From positions 186,001-250,000 of the forward strand of contig CAVUTF010000004.1 of the NCBI GenBank assembly GCA_963744305.1: a stretch of 64,000 nucleotides of DNA. Direction: 5' to 3'. The notes below the pieces were generated by a model, which saw only the letters and a program-made list of their open reading frames with translations, did no database searches and was not told where the DNA came from. The stretch is from FEN-1219 sp963744305. Lineage in GTDB: Bacteria > Pseudomonadota > Gammaproteobacteria > Steroidobacterales > Rariloculaceae. Below, in pieces: positions 50,407 through 60,083 of the stretch (positions within the stretch are counted from its first letter, which is position 1; each line of letters starts with the position of its first letter). The position numbers and the translations under genes are program-made.

Positions 50407-50814
50407 TTAGGCGGCCCGCGCCATCGGCACGACAGCCGGCTCGAGCGCTACGATCCACTCGGAATTGTCGGCATGCGCCTGAACGAGGACCGGGATGCCG
50501 CGAGATCTTACGAACTCGCAGATCTCTTTCGGCGAGCGCTCGAACGCGTAAGGCACGACCTCCGTTATCGGCCTCTCCGCAAGGTAGATGGTCCAGCCGC
50601 CCGGCGAAAGATATCGGTCGAGCAGATTTTTCGACGATGCGTCGGGAGGCACGACCCACGTGTCGTGCGCAACTTGCAACCACCTGCCCTCAGCCCCCCA
50701 TTCTTCCGGCTTCTCGTCATAGCCCAAGAACACCTTCCATTGCAGCGCCCTCACGGCTCGGAGCAACTCTCTCTGCTGTCGTGCAGGCGGACCGTTCTGA
50801 TGATTGGGGGCCAC
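50407..50814 (-). CDS. Hypothetical protein
   Basis: Up to 135 residues; start uncertain. The frame reads WKVFLGYDEKPEEWGAEGRWLQVAHDTWVVPPDASSKNLLDRYLSPGGWTIYLAERP, a mixed globular pattern with no membrane segment or signal. I recognise no family. It converges on kmo, with a 37-nt gap between stops. An alternative frame upstream (ending 50751) also encodes plausible sequence (DEVHKLLVAWKVPRLSPHFHVYELRRKLW), so a frameshift may split a longer gene reaching about 50910. No good ribosome site was found for the given start. Confidence 0.42.
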   Translation of the reverse strand: MAPNHQNGPPARQQRELLRAVRALQWKVFLGYDEKPEEWGAEGRWLQVAHDTWVVPPDASSKNLLDRYLSPGGWTIYLAERPITEVVPYAFERSPKEICEFVRSRGIPVLVQAHADNSEWIVALEPAVVPMARAA

Positions 50815-50923
50815 AGCTTGCGGCGCAGCTCGTAGACATGGAAATGCGGGGAGAGTCTCGGGACCTTCCAGGCGACGAGCAGCTTATGAACCTCGTCGAG
50901 AGTCACCGCGATCGTATCTCTTC

Positions 50924-51556
50924 TTACTGGCGGCTCACCGCCAACCGCAGGCCGAGCAGCACGAACACGCCGCCGGCCGCGCGGGTCGCGACGTTCAAAC
51001 CTCGTCGGGTGGCGAGCAAAGAAACCGCGCAAGTGGCCTGCGGATACCGCGAGAATCAGGCACCAGACGGTGCCGGTGGCGACGAACGTGAGCCCGAGCA
51101 CTAAGAATGCCATGACTTTCGTGTCGCTGCTCGGGTCGATGAACTGCGGCATCAACGCGAGAAAGAACAGACGCCACCTTCGGGTTGAGCACGTTCGTCA
51201 AGACGCCGTCGCGAAAGGCGGCGAATGCGGAACGCGGACCGCGGAGATTCGTCACGGGCTCGAGCGAGCTCGCGGTGAGGAGCATGCGCACGCCGATGTA
51301 CGCGAGATACGCGGCCCCGACGAGCTTGACCACCATGAACGCCGACGTGGACGTGACAAGGATCGCTGACAACCCGATCGCGGCCATCGCCGTGTGGATC
51401 AGACAGCCGACCGCGATGCCGAGCGCCGAGGCGACACCGGCGCGCACCCCTTCGGCGATGCTGCGTCCCGAGAATGTAGAACGTGTCCTGCCCGGGCGTG
51501 AGATTGAGCAAGACGCCCGCTGCAACGAACAACCAGTAGTCGTGGATGCCTAGCAT
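50924..51556 (-). CDS. LysE/RhtB family amino-acid exporter (several frameshifts)
   Basis: About 210 residues across breaks near 51470, 51175 and 51000. Landmarks: HDYWLFVAAGVLLNLTPGQDTFYILG at the N-terminus, AEGVRAGVASALGIAVGCLIHTAMAAIGLSA, KLVGAAYLAYIGVRML, FRDGVLTNVLNPKVA and FLPQFIDPSSDTKV. The TPGxD and NPK motifs are the signature of LysE/RhtB exporters. The natural end is inferred as LGLRLAVSRQ at 50924. Six helices are expected. It would export an amino acid or similar metabolite. All motifs are intact, so the breaks are probably errors. Confidence 0.82.
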
Positions 51557-51593
51557 CGTAGCCTCTCTAGAAGCCCCTCTACGTACGAGATCA

Positions 51594-51881
51594 CTACACG
51601 CCTTCGATCGCGATCAAGGTCGACTTTGCCGACTCCTCGCGTAGCGCGCGCAGGGCTCGATACTCGGGCGATGCATAGAAAGCGCGCAGCGATGCCATGC
51701 TGGGGAATTCGACGATCACGGTGCGATGCGGCGTCAAAGTGCCTTCGAGCACCTCGGTTGCCCCGCCGCGGACGAGGTAACGACCGCCGTGCGCCGCGAT
51801 GACGGCCGGCACTCGCCTGCGATACTCCTCGAACCCTCGATCATCGGTGATCTCCAAGTCGGCGATGAGGTAGGCGGCCAT
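51594..51881 (-). CDS. DUF1330 family protein
   Basis: 95 residues, the normal size for DUF1330, a dimeric ferredoxin-like alpha+beta fold. Landmarks: AAYLIADLEITDDRGFEEYRRRVPAVIAAHGGRYLVRGG, then VIVEFPSMASLRAFYASPEYRALRALRE. Function unknown; similar folds act as small monooxygenases or isomerases. It sits 37 nt upstream of the LysE-type gene on the same strand. No frameshift. Confidence 0.9.
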   Translation of the reverse strand: MAAYLIADLEITDDRGFEEYRRRVPAVIAAHGGRYLVRGGATEVLEGTLTPHRTVIVEFPSMASLRAFYASPEYRALRALREESAKSTLIAIEGV

Positions 51882-51927
51882 GACTACGCTCCCGTTTTTT
51901 CTCGAGCTAAGAGTATGCGCGAAGTCG

Positions 51928-52772
51928 CTAGACGCGGTGCTCGCGTATCACAAGGGCAATTCCGCCAGGATCGCCGCCGATGCCGCAACGTAGCGCAGCG
52001 AGACGTGTTCTCCAAGGAGCAACGCACCGCCGAGCGCAGCGAGCAATGGCACGCTGAGCTGCACGGTTGCCGCCTGCGTGGCTTTCAGCGCCGGCAACGC
52101 TGCATACCAAATGACGTAGCCTAGTCCCGAAGTCAATGCGCCTGACAGCACCGCGAAGCTCACGCCGGCGACGTCCAACTGTGCGCGGCTCACGAGCAGC
52201 GCACTCAGCGCGGCGGCCATCGGCGCCGCACGCATGAAGTTGCCCGCGGTCACGCCGACGGGATCACCGGCAGAGCTGCCCCGCAGCGAATACACGCCCC
52301 AGGCCACACCGGCGGCGAGCATCAGCGCGGCTCCTGCGAGCGGCGGCGCCGACAAGCCGGGCAGCAGCAATCCGATCAGCCCGCCGAACGCGAGCACGAT
52401 GCCGCAAAGCTGCAAGCTCGTCGGCCGCTCGCCTGCCCATACGCCACGGCCGATCATCGTCGCCTGCACCGCGCTGAACAGCAGCAACGCACCGGTTGCC
52501 GCCGACAGGCTCACATACGCAAACGAGAACGCCGCGGCATAGACGAACAGGGCCGCCGCGGACGGCCAACTGCCGCGGGTTGCCGGCGCCGCGCGGCGCG
52601 CTTGCACCACGAGCGCTAGCACGAGCGCGGCGGAGATCAGGCGCACGGCCGTGAAGCTTGCCGGATCGATGCTCGTGTCTTCGAGCGCGACTCGGCAGAG
52701 CAAGGAATTGCCCGCGAATGCGAGCATGGCGAGCGCGGTCAGCGCGAGGACAGGAATGCGCGGAGTCGACAT
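51928..52772 (-). CDS. EamA/DMT-family drug or metabolite transporter (one frameshift)
   Basis: About 281 residues from ATG 52772 (MSTPRIPVLALTALAMLAFAGNSLLCRVAL). Ten hydrophobic helices in two EamA halves: DPASFTAVRLISAALVLALV, SFAYVSLSAATGALLLFSAVQATM, then GVAWGVYSLRGSSAGDP, SGLGYVIWYAALPALKATQAA and LLGEHVSLRYVAASAAIL. A break near 51965 moves the last residues (GGIALVIREHRV) to another frame. Substrate unknown. It starts 25 nt after the MatC-like gene on the same strand. Confidence 0.85.
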
Positions 52773-52797
52773 CTGCACCGGCGACGGCGACCGCACA

Positions 52798-54051
52798 TCA
52801 AGCAAACAGGAGCCAGCAGAGCGCCGCGCCGACGAGCGTCATCGACAGACCCCACGCAAGCATCTGGTTGAACAAGCGGCGGCTCTGATCGCCGGCGGGC
52901 ACGCCCGCGATGCACAACGCGCCGATCGTCGACAGCGGCGACACGTCGACCAAATGCCCCGCGACGTTCATCGTCGAAGCGAGCGCGAGCGGATCGCCGC
53001 CGCCCAAGTTCTCGACGAGTCCCGGCACCGTCGGCAGGAACGCCGGCAGCACGACGCCCGAGGTGCTCGAGTAGGCGGAGATCAGTCCGATCACGACGGC
53101 GAGGAACGGAATGATCGTCGCCTGCGTCGCGACGCTCGACAGAAGGTCCGTGAAAATCTCCATGCCGCCGGTCTTCTCGAGCAAGCCGATCAGGACCGTC
53201 ACGCCGCAAACCATGAGGATCGTGCTCCAGGGCATGCTCTTGATGGCGTCATGGTCGTCGGCCGCGCGCAGCAAGGTCAGAGCACGACGGCCGCCGCGAA
53301 CGCGGCCATGCCGATGTTGAAGCCGCCGAAGATCACGCCGCGCGATCAGCAAGCCCCGATCATCGAGCGAGCGTGAGCATTCTGATGCCGCGTCGAGCGC
53401 ACGCGGAGCGGCCTCCATCGGCACCTCGACGCGATCCGCGCGCGCAAGCAGCTTCCCGCCGCCGAAGTCGAGATACGCGCCGAACGCCGACGATCGCGTG
53501 CGCGAGCAAGTTGTAGCGCCAGGTTTGAGCCTCGAAGCCCGGCAGCCCGATGCGCTGTCATCAGACCGCGTCACGATGATGCCGGTGGGCGCAAGCGGCG
53601 ACAGCGAGCCCGAGTTGCAGCCGTTGCCGACCATGATCGCCATCAGGAACGGCGAGATCCGCATCTCGAGCGCCGTGGCCATCGCCATCGGCGCGAGCAA
53701 ACCGGTGGTCGCGATGTTGCCGGGCCCCGCCGACGCGAGCGCCGCGCCGAGGCCGAAGTACATGATCGGCACGAGGCCGACGCGGCCGCGGCACAGCCGC
53801 ATGGCGTTGTGCGCGACGATGTCGAGCGTGCCGTTCACGCGCGCCTGGCTGAACAGCAGCGTGACGCCCGCGAGCGTGAGGAACAGGTCGACGGGAAAGC
53901 CGGCTGTCACGTCGCGCAGCGGCAGGTCGCCGACGTACACGCCGATGATCCACGCGAGCGCGATCGCGAGCAGACCGACGTTCAGTCGCGTCGTGCAGCT
54001 CAGCACGATCGCGAGCGCGAGCGCGCCGAGCGTGATGACTCCAAGGCTCAT
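52798..54051 (-). CDS. MatC-like / SLC13-type dicarboxylate transporter (several frameshifts)
   Basis: About 417 residues from ATG 54051, overlapping the antiporter stop (ATGA). The N-terminal half matches the MatC_N family: VGLLAIALAWIIGVYVG, GFPVDLFLTLAGVTLLFSQARVNGTLDIVA, PGNIATTGLLAPMAMATALEMRI, MVGNGCNSGSLSPLAPTGII. Between about 53560 and 53290 the frame breaks at least three times. The C-terminal half is clean: STILMVCGVTVLIGLLEKTGGMEIF, STSGVVLPAFLPTVPGL and VDVSPLSTIGALCIAG. It probably imports malonate or another dicarboxylate. EamA follows. Confidence 0.8.
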   Translation of the reverse strand: MSLGVITLGALALAIVLSCTTRLNVGLLAIALAWIIGVYVGDLPLRDVTAGFPVDLFLTLAGVTLLFSQARVNGTLDIVAHNAMRLCRGRVGLVPIMYFGLGAALASAGPGNIATTGLLAPMAMATALEMRISPFLMAIMVGNGCNSGSLSPLAPTGIIVTRSDDSASGCRASRLKPGATTCSRTRSSAFGAYLDFGGGKLLARADRVEVPMEAAPRALDAASECSRSLDDRGLLIARRDLRRLQHRHGRVRGGRRALTLLRAADDHDAIKSMPWSTILMVCGVTVLIGLLEKTGGMEIFTDLLSSVATQATIIPFLAVVIGLISAYSSTSGVVLPAFLPTVPGLVENLGGGDPLALASTMNVAGHLVDVSPLSTIGALCIAGVPAGDQSRRLFNQMLAWGLSMTLVGAALCWLLFA

Positions 54052-55773
54052 GTTTGTTGTCTCTCTTTCGGCCATCGGCGCCAATCGCTCGAGCACGTGC
54101 CGCGCCATGCCGAGCGCGAGCTCGTGCTCGCCCATGAACACCATGCCGGCGCGCTCTCTTTCGCAACAACTCAGCCTCTTCGTCGCTGTGGGCGCGCACG
54201 ACCATCTCGAGCGTCGGCTGCAGCGCGCGCGCCGATCTCGATCTTGCGCGCCTGGAACGCGTCGGGTATGGCGATCACGAGGAGCCGCGCGCCGCGCGAA
54301 GTGCGCTTGCGCCAGCAATGCGCGGATCCGCCGCGTCGCCGCGCACGGCCGCGAGCCCGCGCTTGCGCAGGTCGCTCGACGATATCGCGATTCTGCTCCA
54401 CGACGACGAACGGTATCCGCGCTCGGCCAGCGCAGCGCCGATTCGCTCGGCCGACGCGGCCGTAGCCGACGAGCACGACGTGCCCCTCGAGCCGCGTGCG
54501 GGTCGCAGTGGGCGGCAGCTTCGCGAGCGGGTCGCGCGAGCGCTCCATGAAGCGCGCGAGCGCGCGAGCGCTCGCGGATCCACGCTTGCGCCGGCTCGAT
54601 CAGGTTGAACAGCAAGCGGGTTCAGCGCGATCGAGAACAGCGCGCCCGCGAAGATCAGATCCTGCCCCTCCGTCGGCAACAAATTCAGCGCAACGCCGAG
54701 GCTTGCAAGAATGAACGAGAATTCGCCGATCTGCGCAAGACTCGCCGACACCGTGAGAGCGGTATTCAGCGGATAGCGGAACGCGAGCACGAGCACGAAC
54801 GCGGCGAGAGTCTTGCCGGCCATGATGATCGCGAGCACGACGAGCATGCGCAGCGGCTCCCGCACGAGCATTTGCGGATCGAACAGCATACCGACGGAGA
54901 CGAAGAACAACACCGAGAACGCGTCGCGCAGCGGCAAAGACTCGTCCGCGGCGCGATGGCTCAACTCGGATTCGCGCATCACCATGCCAGCGAAGAACGC
55001 GCCGAGCGCGAACGAGACGCCGAACAGCTCGGACGAACCGTAGGCGATCCCGACGGCCACCGCGATCACGCACAGCGTGAACAGCTCCCGCGAGCCCGTG
55101 CGCGCGACCTGCCAAAGGAGCCACGGGAGGACACGCTTGCCGACTACGAGCATGAGCGCGATGAAGAGCGCCACTTCACCGAGCGTGACGCGCGATCGTC
55201 ATCGCCAGGCCGGGCTGCCCGTCCGCCGCCGGCCGGCGAACCGCCGAGCCAGCACGGCAAACGCCGGCAGCAGCACGAGCACGAGCACCATCGCCAGGTC
55301 CTCGACGATGAGCCAGCCGACCGCGATGCGGCCATTGATCGTCTCGAGCGCGCCGCGCTGCTCGAGCGCGCGCAGCAGCACGACTGTGCTCGCGACCGAC
55401 AGCGCGAGGCCGAACACCACGGCCGCGCCGAGATCCCAACCCCAAAGCGCCTCGCGACGGCCGCCGCCGAGCGCGGTCGCGACGACGATCTGGGCGACCG
55501 CCCGGGCACGGCGATCTTGCGCACAGCGAGCAGGTCGTCGAGCGAGAAGTGCAAACCGACGCCGAACATCAGGAGCATCACGCCGATCTCGGCGAGCTGC
55601 TGCGAGAGCTCGACGTCCGCGACGAAGCCGGGCGTCGCTGGGCCGATGATCACGCCGGCGATCAGATAGCCGACGAGCGCGGGCAGCTTGAGCCGGACGG
55701 CGACGAAACCTAGGACCAGCGCAAGACCAAAGGCGGCCGCTATCGTCGTGATGAGCGCGACGCTATGAGCCAT
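54048..55773 (-). CDS. CPA2-type cation:proton antiporter with RCK/TrkA-N domain (many frameshifts)
   Basis: About 575 residues across breaks near 55495, 55190, 54620, 54440, 54390, 54300 and 54215. Landmarks: LPALVGYLIAGVIIGPATPGFV, IGVMLLMFGVGLHFSLDDL, VVFGLALSVASTVVLLRALE, VGWLIVEDLAMVLVLVLLPA, SFALGAFFAGMVMRESELSHRAA and LTVSASLAQIGEFSFILASLG, as in KefB/KefC/YbaL. The C-terminal nucleotide-binding domain has GHVVLVGYGRVGR and VIAIPDAFQARKIEI. It most resembles YbaL/KefC-type K+(Na+)/H+ antiporters. The high number of breaks in conserved sequence suggests poor base quality, but decay cannot be excluded. Confidence 0.78.
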
Positions 55774-57381
55774 GCGGCCTCAGCTCCCGCCTCTCGGACT
55801 TCCCGTGGGCGCAAGCATCCTCGTGACCCGTCACGACGATGCCTCTCGCGAGCTTCGAGTTCCACATGCCGTAGACGAAATACAGCACGATGCCGCCGGC
55901 GAGATAGACGAGGAAGAAGTTGCGAGTCGGCTCGTGCGCCATCAGGGACATCAGCAGGAAGAGGCACATCACGGCGCCGAGAAGCGGAGTGACCGGAAAC
56001 AGCGGCGTCTTGAACGGCCGCCGCATGTCGGGCCGGGCGTAGCGCAGATAGATCACCGTGACGCAGACGATCGCGAACGCAACCAGCGTGCCGACATTGG
56101 TGAGGTTCGCGAGCGCATCGAGCCCCATGAAGCCCGCGAAACCGCAGCGCGAGCGCGCCCGACGAGGAGCGTGTTGATCCACGGCGTCTTGAACTTCGGA
56201 TGCACGCGCGCGAACACCGGCGGGATCAGGCCGTCGCGCGCCATCGTGTAGAAGATGCGCGTCTGGCCGTAGAGCAGCACGAGCATCACCGACGACAGGC
56301 CGGCGATCGCGCCGATCTTCACGAGCACGCGCGAACCACGGCAGCCCGATCTGGTTGACGGCCTTGCGATCGGCGCCGGATCGTTGAGTCGCGTGTAGGG
56401 CACGATGCCGACCAGCACCGCGGACGTGAGGATGTAGAGAATCGTGCAGATGATCAGCGAGCCGAGAATGCCGATCGGCATGTCCCTCGCCGGGTTCTTG
56501 GATTCCGCGCCGGCGGTGGAGACGGCTTCGAAGCCGATGTAGGCGAAGAAGATCGTCGCGGCGCGCGGTGATGATGCCGCGGAACGCCGTACTGGCCCGT
56601 GTTCTGCGCCGTGACGACGGCCCAGAGCGCGCCGCCGATCTCGCTCCAGATGCTCGACGCTCTCGCCCGCGGGCGGGGGCGGCTGCTGCGGCGGAATCAG
56701 CGGCGTCCAGAGATCGGGGTTCACGTAGAACGCGCCGATCACGATGAAGGCGACGACCACCGACACCTTGATGGCGACGACGACGTTGTTGACGATCGCG
56801 GATTCCGAGACGCCGAGCACGAGCAGGCCCGTGACCGCGCCGATCGCGATCACTGCCGGCAGGTTCACGGCGCCCGTACCGACGACGCTCCCGTCGTGAA
56901 ATCGGTGATCGCCGTTCCGGGCGCGCCGCGCAAAGCGGCCGGCAAGTCGTAACCGAGGTCGTGCAGGAAGCTCATCACGTAGCCCGACCAGCCCACGGCC
57001 ACGGTCGATGCGGCGAGACCGTATTCGAGGACCAAGCAGCAGGCCCATGATCCAGGCGACCACTTCTCCCATCGACGCGTAGGAGTACGAATAGGCGGAT
57101 CCGGAAACCGGGATGGCGGACGCAAGCTCGGCGTAAGCCAACGCGACGAGCGTGCACAGCGTGCCGGTGATGATGAAGGAGATCATGATCGCGGGCCCGG
57201 CGAACTGTGCCGCGGCGCGGCCGGTCAGCACGAAAATGCCGGTGCCGATGATGCAGCCGATGCCGAGCAGGACGAGGTTGGACGCGCCGAGCGACCTCTT
57301 GAGCTCGCCGTGCTCATGCTCGGCGTGCATCTGCTCGACCGACTTGCGTGCGAACAGCTGCCCGAATCCACGCTTTGCCAT
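55763..57381 (-). CDS. APC-family amino acid permease, cationic amino acid transporter-like (many frameshifts)
   Basis: About 540 residues across breaks near 57035, 56890, 56660, 56560, 56360 and 56150. Landmarks: LKRSLGASNLVLLGIGCIIGTGIFVLTGRAA, GPAIMISFIITGTLCTLVALAYAELASAIPVSGSAYSYSYASMGE, FFAYIGFEAVSTAGAESKNPARDMPIGILGSL, RIFYTMARDGLIPPVFARVHPKFKTPW and, at the end, DALANLTNVGTLVAFAIVCVTVIYLRYARPDM, all typical of YfnA/CAT-type permeases with 12-14 helices. It overlaps the antiporter start by 11 nt. Substrate inferred to be amino acids or amines. Confidence 0.82.
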
Positions 57382-57393
57382 ACGCCAACCTCC

Positions 57394-58047
57394 TCAGGAG
57401 ATACCCGCTCGCCTCTGCTCGGCTCGTGCCCTCCAAGCTTCGAACACTATCGGCAAGAGCGACAGAACGATGACGGCGATGATTGCAAGGCCGAAGTTTT
57501 CTTTGACGATCGGCTGGTTGCCGAAGAAGAAGCCGAGCAGACCGAAGCTCCAGACCCAAAAGACGCCCCCGCCGACGTCGAACGCGAGGAAGCGCGCGTA
57601 GCGCATTCGGCCGACGCCTGCGACGAACGGCGCGAACGTGCGCACGATCGGCACGAACCGCGCCAGCACCACGGTCTTACCGCCGTGCTTCTCGTAAAAC
57701 CGCTGCGTTCGGAGCAAATGCTCGTGCTTCAAAAAACGGCTGCGCTGGGTGAACACCTTAGGTCCGACGAACCGGCCGATCGCGTAGTTCATGTTGTCGC
57801 CGAGGATCGCCGCCGCGGTCAGCAGCGTGAGTATCTGCACGACGTCGAGCACGCCGGCCGCCGCGAGCGCACCCGTTGCGAACAGCAGCGAGTCGCCGGG
57901 CAGGAACGGAGTCACGACCACGCCCGTCTCCAAGAAGATGATCAGGAACAAGATCCCATAAATCCAACCGCCATAGGCAGTCGCGAGATCGAGCAGATGC
58001 TGATCGACGTGCATGAACATCTCGAAGGCGGTGACGAGGAATTCCAT
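57394..58047 (-). CDS. DedA family membrane protein
   Basis: 217 residues from ATG 58047 (MEFLVTAFEMFMHVDQHLLDLATAYGGWIYGILFLIIFLETG). Family motifs: FLPGDSLLFATGALAA, AAAILGDNMNYAIGRFVGPKVF, RFYEKHGGKTVVLARFVPIVRTFAPFVAGVGRMRY. The conserved Glu, Asp and Arg residues (FLETG, PGDS, RFVPIVRTF) used by DedA proteins are intact. DedA proteins are inner-membrane, proton-motive-force-linked transporters or flippases; several act on lipid carriers such as undecaprenyl phosphate. The APC permease gene starts 12 nt after its stop on the same strand. Confidence 0.93.
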   Translation of the reverse strand: MEFLVTAFEMFMHVDQHLLDLATAYGGWIYGILFLIIFLETGVVVTPFLPGDSLLFATGALAAAGVLDVVQILTLLTAAAILGDNMNYAIGRFVGPKVFTQRSRFLKHEHLLRTQRFYEKHGGKTVVLARFVPIVRTFAPFVAGVGRMRYARFLAFDVGGGVFWVWSFGLLGFFFGNQPIVKENFGLAIIAVIVLSLLPIVFEAWRARAEQRRAGIS

Positions 58048-58133
58048 CGCTTGGCGCTCAACTGGCTCCGGCCGCAAAACGTCTGCCGGACTCTACACGA
58101 AAATTGGTGTCACGCCCGCGAAATCCGGTCGGA

Positions 58134-58917
58134 TCACGGCCGGACGACTTCGATCTCGAAGAGCTGCGGCCAGTTCTTGCCGGTGACGAGCAATCTTTCG
58201 GCGACCGGATCGAAGGCGATGCCGTTTAGCACAGCCTCAGGGTCTCGCGCCGCGCGCGGGAAGAGCGCGGCGAGATCGATGAATCCGAGCACCTCGCCGC
58301 TGTCCGGTGAGATGCGCGCGATACGATCGTCGTGCCAAATGTTCGCCCAGATCTCGCCGTCGATGTACTCGAGCTCGTTGAGCTGATCGATCGGCTGCTC
58401 GCCGTCGCGCACTTCGATAGTCCGCACGAGCTCGAGATTCTGCGGATCGAGAAACCGAAGGCTCGCACTGCCGTCGCTCGCGATCAGATGCGTGCCGTCG
58501 TGCGTGAGTCCCCAGCCCTCCCAAGGATAGGACAAGGTCTGCGAGCACTTCGAAGGTCGCGAGGTCGTAGACGATTGCAGCTTGATTCTGCCAAGTGAGC
58601 TGATAGAGCCGGCCATCCAGAATTGCGATGCCCTCGCCGAAATAACGCGGATTCAAAGCGCGCTGCTTTTCGACCCGGCCGGTTGCAAGGTCGACTTTTC
58701 GCACGGACGACGCGCCGTATTGGCCGGTGCCCTCGTAGAGCTCGCCCTCGTGGAGCGCGAGTCCCTGCGTGAATGCGGCAGGATCGTGCGGATAGGCGGC
58801 GATGACCTTGAACGTCCAAATCTCGGGCGAGTTGCTCGAGACGAGCTGCGCCCACGTGGTCAACCCCGCGGCGGCCGCGACGACTGCGGCCAATGCTATC
58901 CAACGACCGATTCTCAT
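58134..58917 (-). CDS. Glutaminyl-peptide cyclotransferase (bacterial, beta-propeller type), one frameshift
   Basis: About 260 residues when a break near 58535 is bridged. The N-terminal signal/anchor is WIALAAVVAAAAGLTTWAQL. Family sequence: AYPHDPAAFTQGLALHEGELYEGTGQYGASSVRKVDLATG, FGEGIAILDGRLYQLTWQNQAAIVYDLATF, EGWGLTHDGTHLIASDGSASLRFLDP, NELEYIDGEIWANIWHDDRIARISP and the end AVLNGIAFDPVAERLLVTGKNWPQLFEI. Plant/bacterial type QC closes N-terminal Gln into pyroglutamate. It is periplasmic. It ends 86 nt upstream of DedA. Confidence 0.9.
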
Positions 58918-58964
58918 CGCCGGCTAGCTTCGCAAAGTGCCGAGAGCCCAGCAAGCCGCGGGCA

Positions 58965-59471
58965 TCAAATGGCCGCGCTGCTCAGGAGCGAGAATAGCCA
59001 ACGCAGAATGAAGACAGTAAGCGCGGCTGCGCCGATCAGCAGCGCGAGGGTCGCTGCGAGGAGAACGGCAACGAGCGCATTGCTCTCGCGCCGCACGCGC
59101 ATTGGCCCTTGCAGGTAGCTTTCGAGCAGCCGCACGTTGCGCTGATTGGCTTTCCACGCGGCATCGAAAAGATCGCCGAGAATCGGCACGGCACCCACAA
59201 TGCCTTCGATCGCCACGTTGCCCGCCATGCGCACGACCAACGCGCGCGGTATGCCGATGCGCGCCGCCTCCCAGAGAATGTAGCTCGACAACAAGATGCC
59301 GATCAGATCGCCGATGCCGGGGACGAGCCCGATGAGTGCATCCAGGCCGATGCGCCACTGGCCGACCGGCAATGGAATGGAGCTATCGAGCCACCACGCG
59401 AGCCGATCCAGCCGGCGCGCGGCGGCGGCGTCGATCGGCAATGCTGCGGGCGGCACAACCGATCGTGTCAC
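58965..59471 (-). CDS. DUF4112 membrane protein
   Basis: 168 residues with the DUF4112 signature: RLDRLAWWLDSSIPLPVGQWRIGLDALIGLVPGIGDLIGILLSSYIL and ALVVRMAGNVAIEGIVGAVPILGDLFDAAWKANQRNVRLLE. Two Gly-Asp helix-turn motifs (PGIGD, PILGD) are characteristic. A C-terminal hydrophobic helix (ALVAVLLAATLALLIGAAALTVFILRWL) follows. Predicted inner-membrane protein of unknown function. It lies 9 nt downstream of a GNAT gene and may be co-transcribed with it. Confidence 0.9.
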   Translation of the reverse strand: MTRSVVPPAALPIDAAAARRLDRLAWWLDSSIPLPVGQWRIGLDALIGLVPGIGDLIGILLSSYILWEAARIGIPRALVVRMAGNVAIEGIVGAVPILGDLFDAAWKANQRNVRLLESYLQGPMRVRRESNALVAVLLAATLALLIGAAALTVFILRWLFSLLSSAAI

Positions 59472-59480
59472 GAGCCGCTC

Positions 59481-60023
59481 CTAGTGGCGCTCGGGGAGAT
59501 CGCTGCGCAGCATCGCATACATTGCGTGATCGACGAACGTTCCGTAGAGGTTCTCGCGGGCTCGCAGGATGCCTTCGAGCTTGAAACCGAGGCGTTCGGG
59601 AATCGCGCGGCTCTTGTGATTGCCGGTAGCAACGGCGATCTCGAGCCGATTCAAGTCGAGCGTCTGAAAGCCGTAGCGCACGACGAACTTGCAGCACGCG
59701 GTCATGATCCCTTGCCCCTGTTGCGCCTGTGCGAGCCAGTAGCCGATTTCCCCCACCGCGTGAATCGGCCGGATCGGATGAAAGCCGACGACGCCCGCGA
59801 GCCCGCCATGGTGCAGGATCGCGAACACGGGACCGCGGCCGGCTGCATGCTGCGCAATTGCGCCTTCCACGAACTCGCGCGAATGCTCTTCGGCCCGCAC
59901 GGCGTCGAGCCACGGCAGCCAGCGCCGCAAATGGGCGCGATTCGCATCCGTCAGCGCGAAGAGCTCGGAGCTGTCCGACAAACGCAGCGGCCGCAACGAG
60001 ACGGCTTCCGTGATGCCGAACAC
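59481..60023 (-). CDS. RimJ/RimL-type GNAT N-acetyltransferase
   Basis: 180 residues. Landmarks of the ribosomal-protein-serine/alanine acetyltransferase (RimL/YdaF) family: VSLRPLRLSDSSELFALTDANRAHLRRWLPWLD, FAILHHGGLAGVVGFHPI, EIGYWLAQAQQGQGIMTACCKFVVRYGFQTLDLNRLEIAVATGNHKSRAIPERLGFKLEG. The QxQGxG acetyl-CoA loop (AQQGQGIM) is present. It probably acetylates N-terminal amines or small-molecule substrates. It lies 60 nt downstream of the histidine kinase stop, with DUF4112 after it. Confidence 0.92.
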   Translation of the reverse strand: MFGITEAVSLRPLRLSDSSELFALTDANRAHLRRWLPWLDAVRAEEHSREFVEGAIAQHAAGRGPVFAILHHGGLAGVVGFHPIRPIHAVGEIGYWLAQAQQGQGIMTACCKFVVRYGFQTLDLNRLEIAVATGNHKSRAIPERLGFKLEGILRARENLYGTFVDHAMYAMLRSDLPERH

Positions 60024-60083
60024 GGCGTCACACAGCGAATCGATTCATCCACCCACCCCGCCGCTGCACACGCGCCAGCAGCG

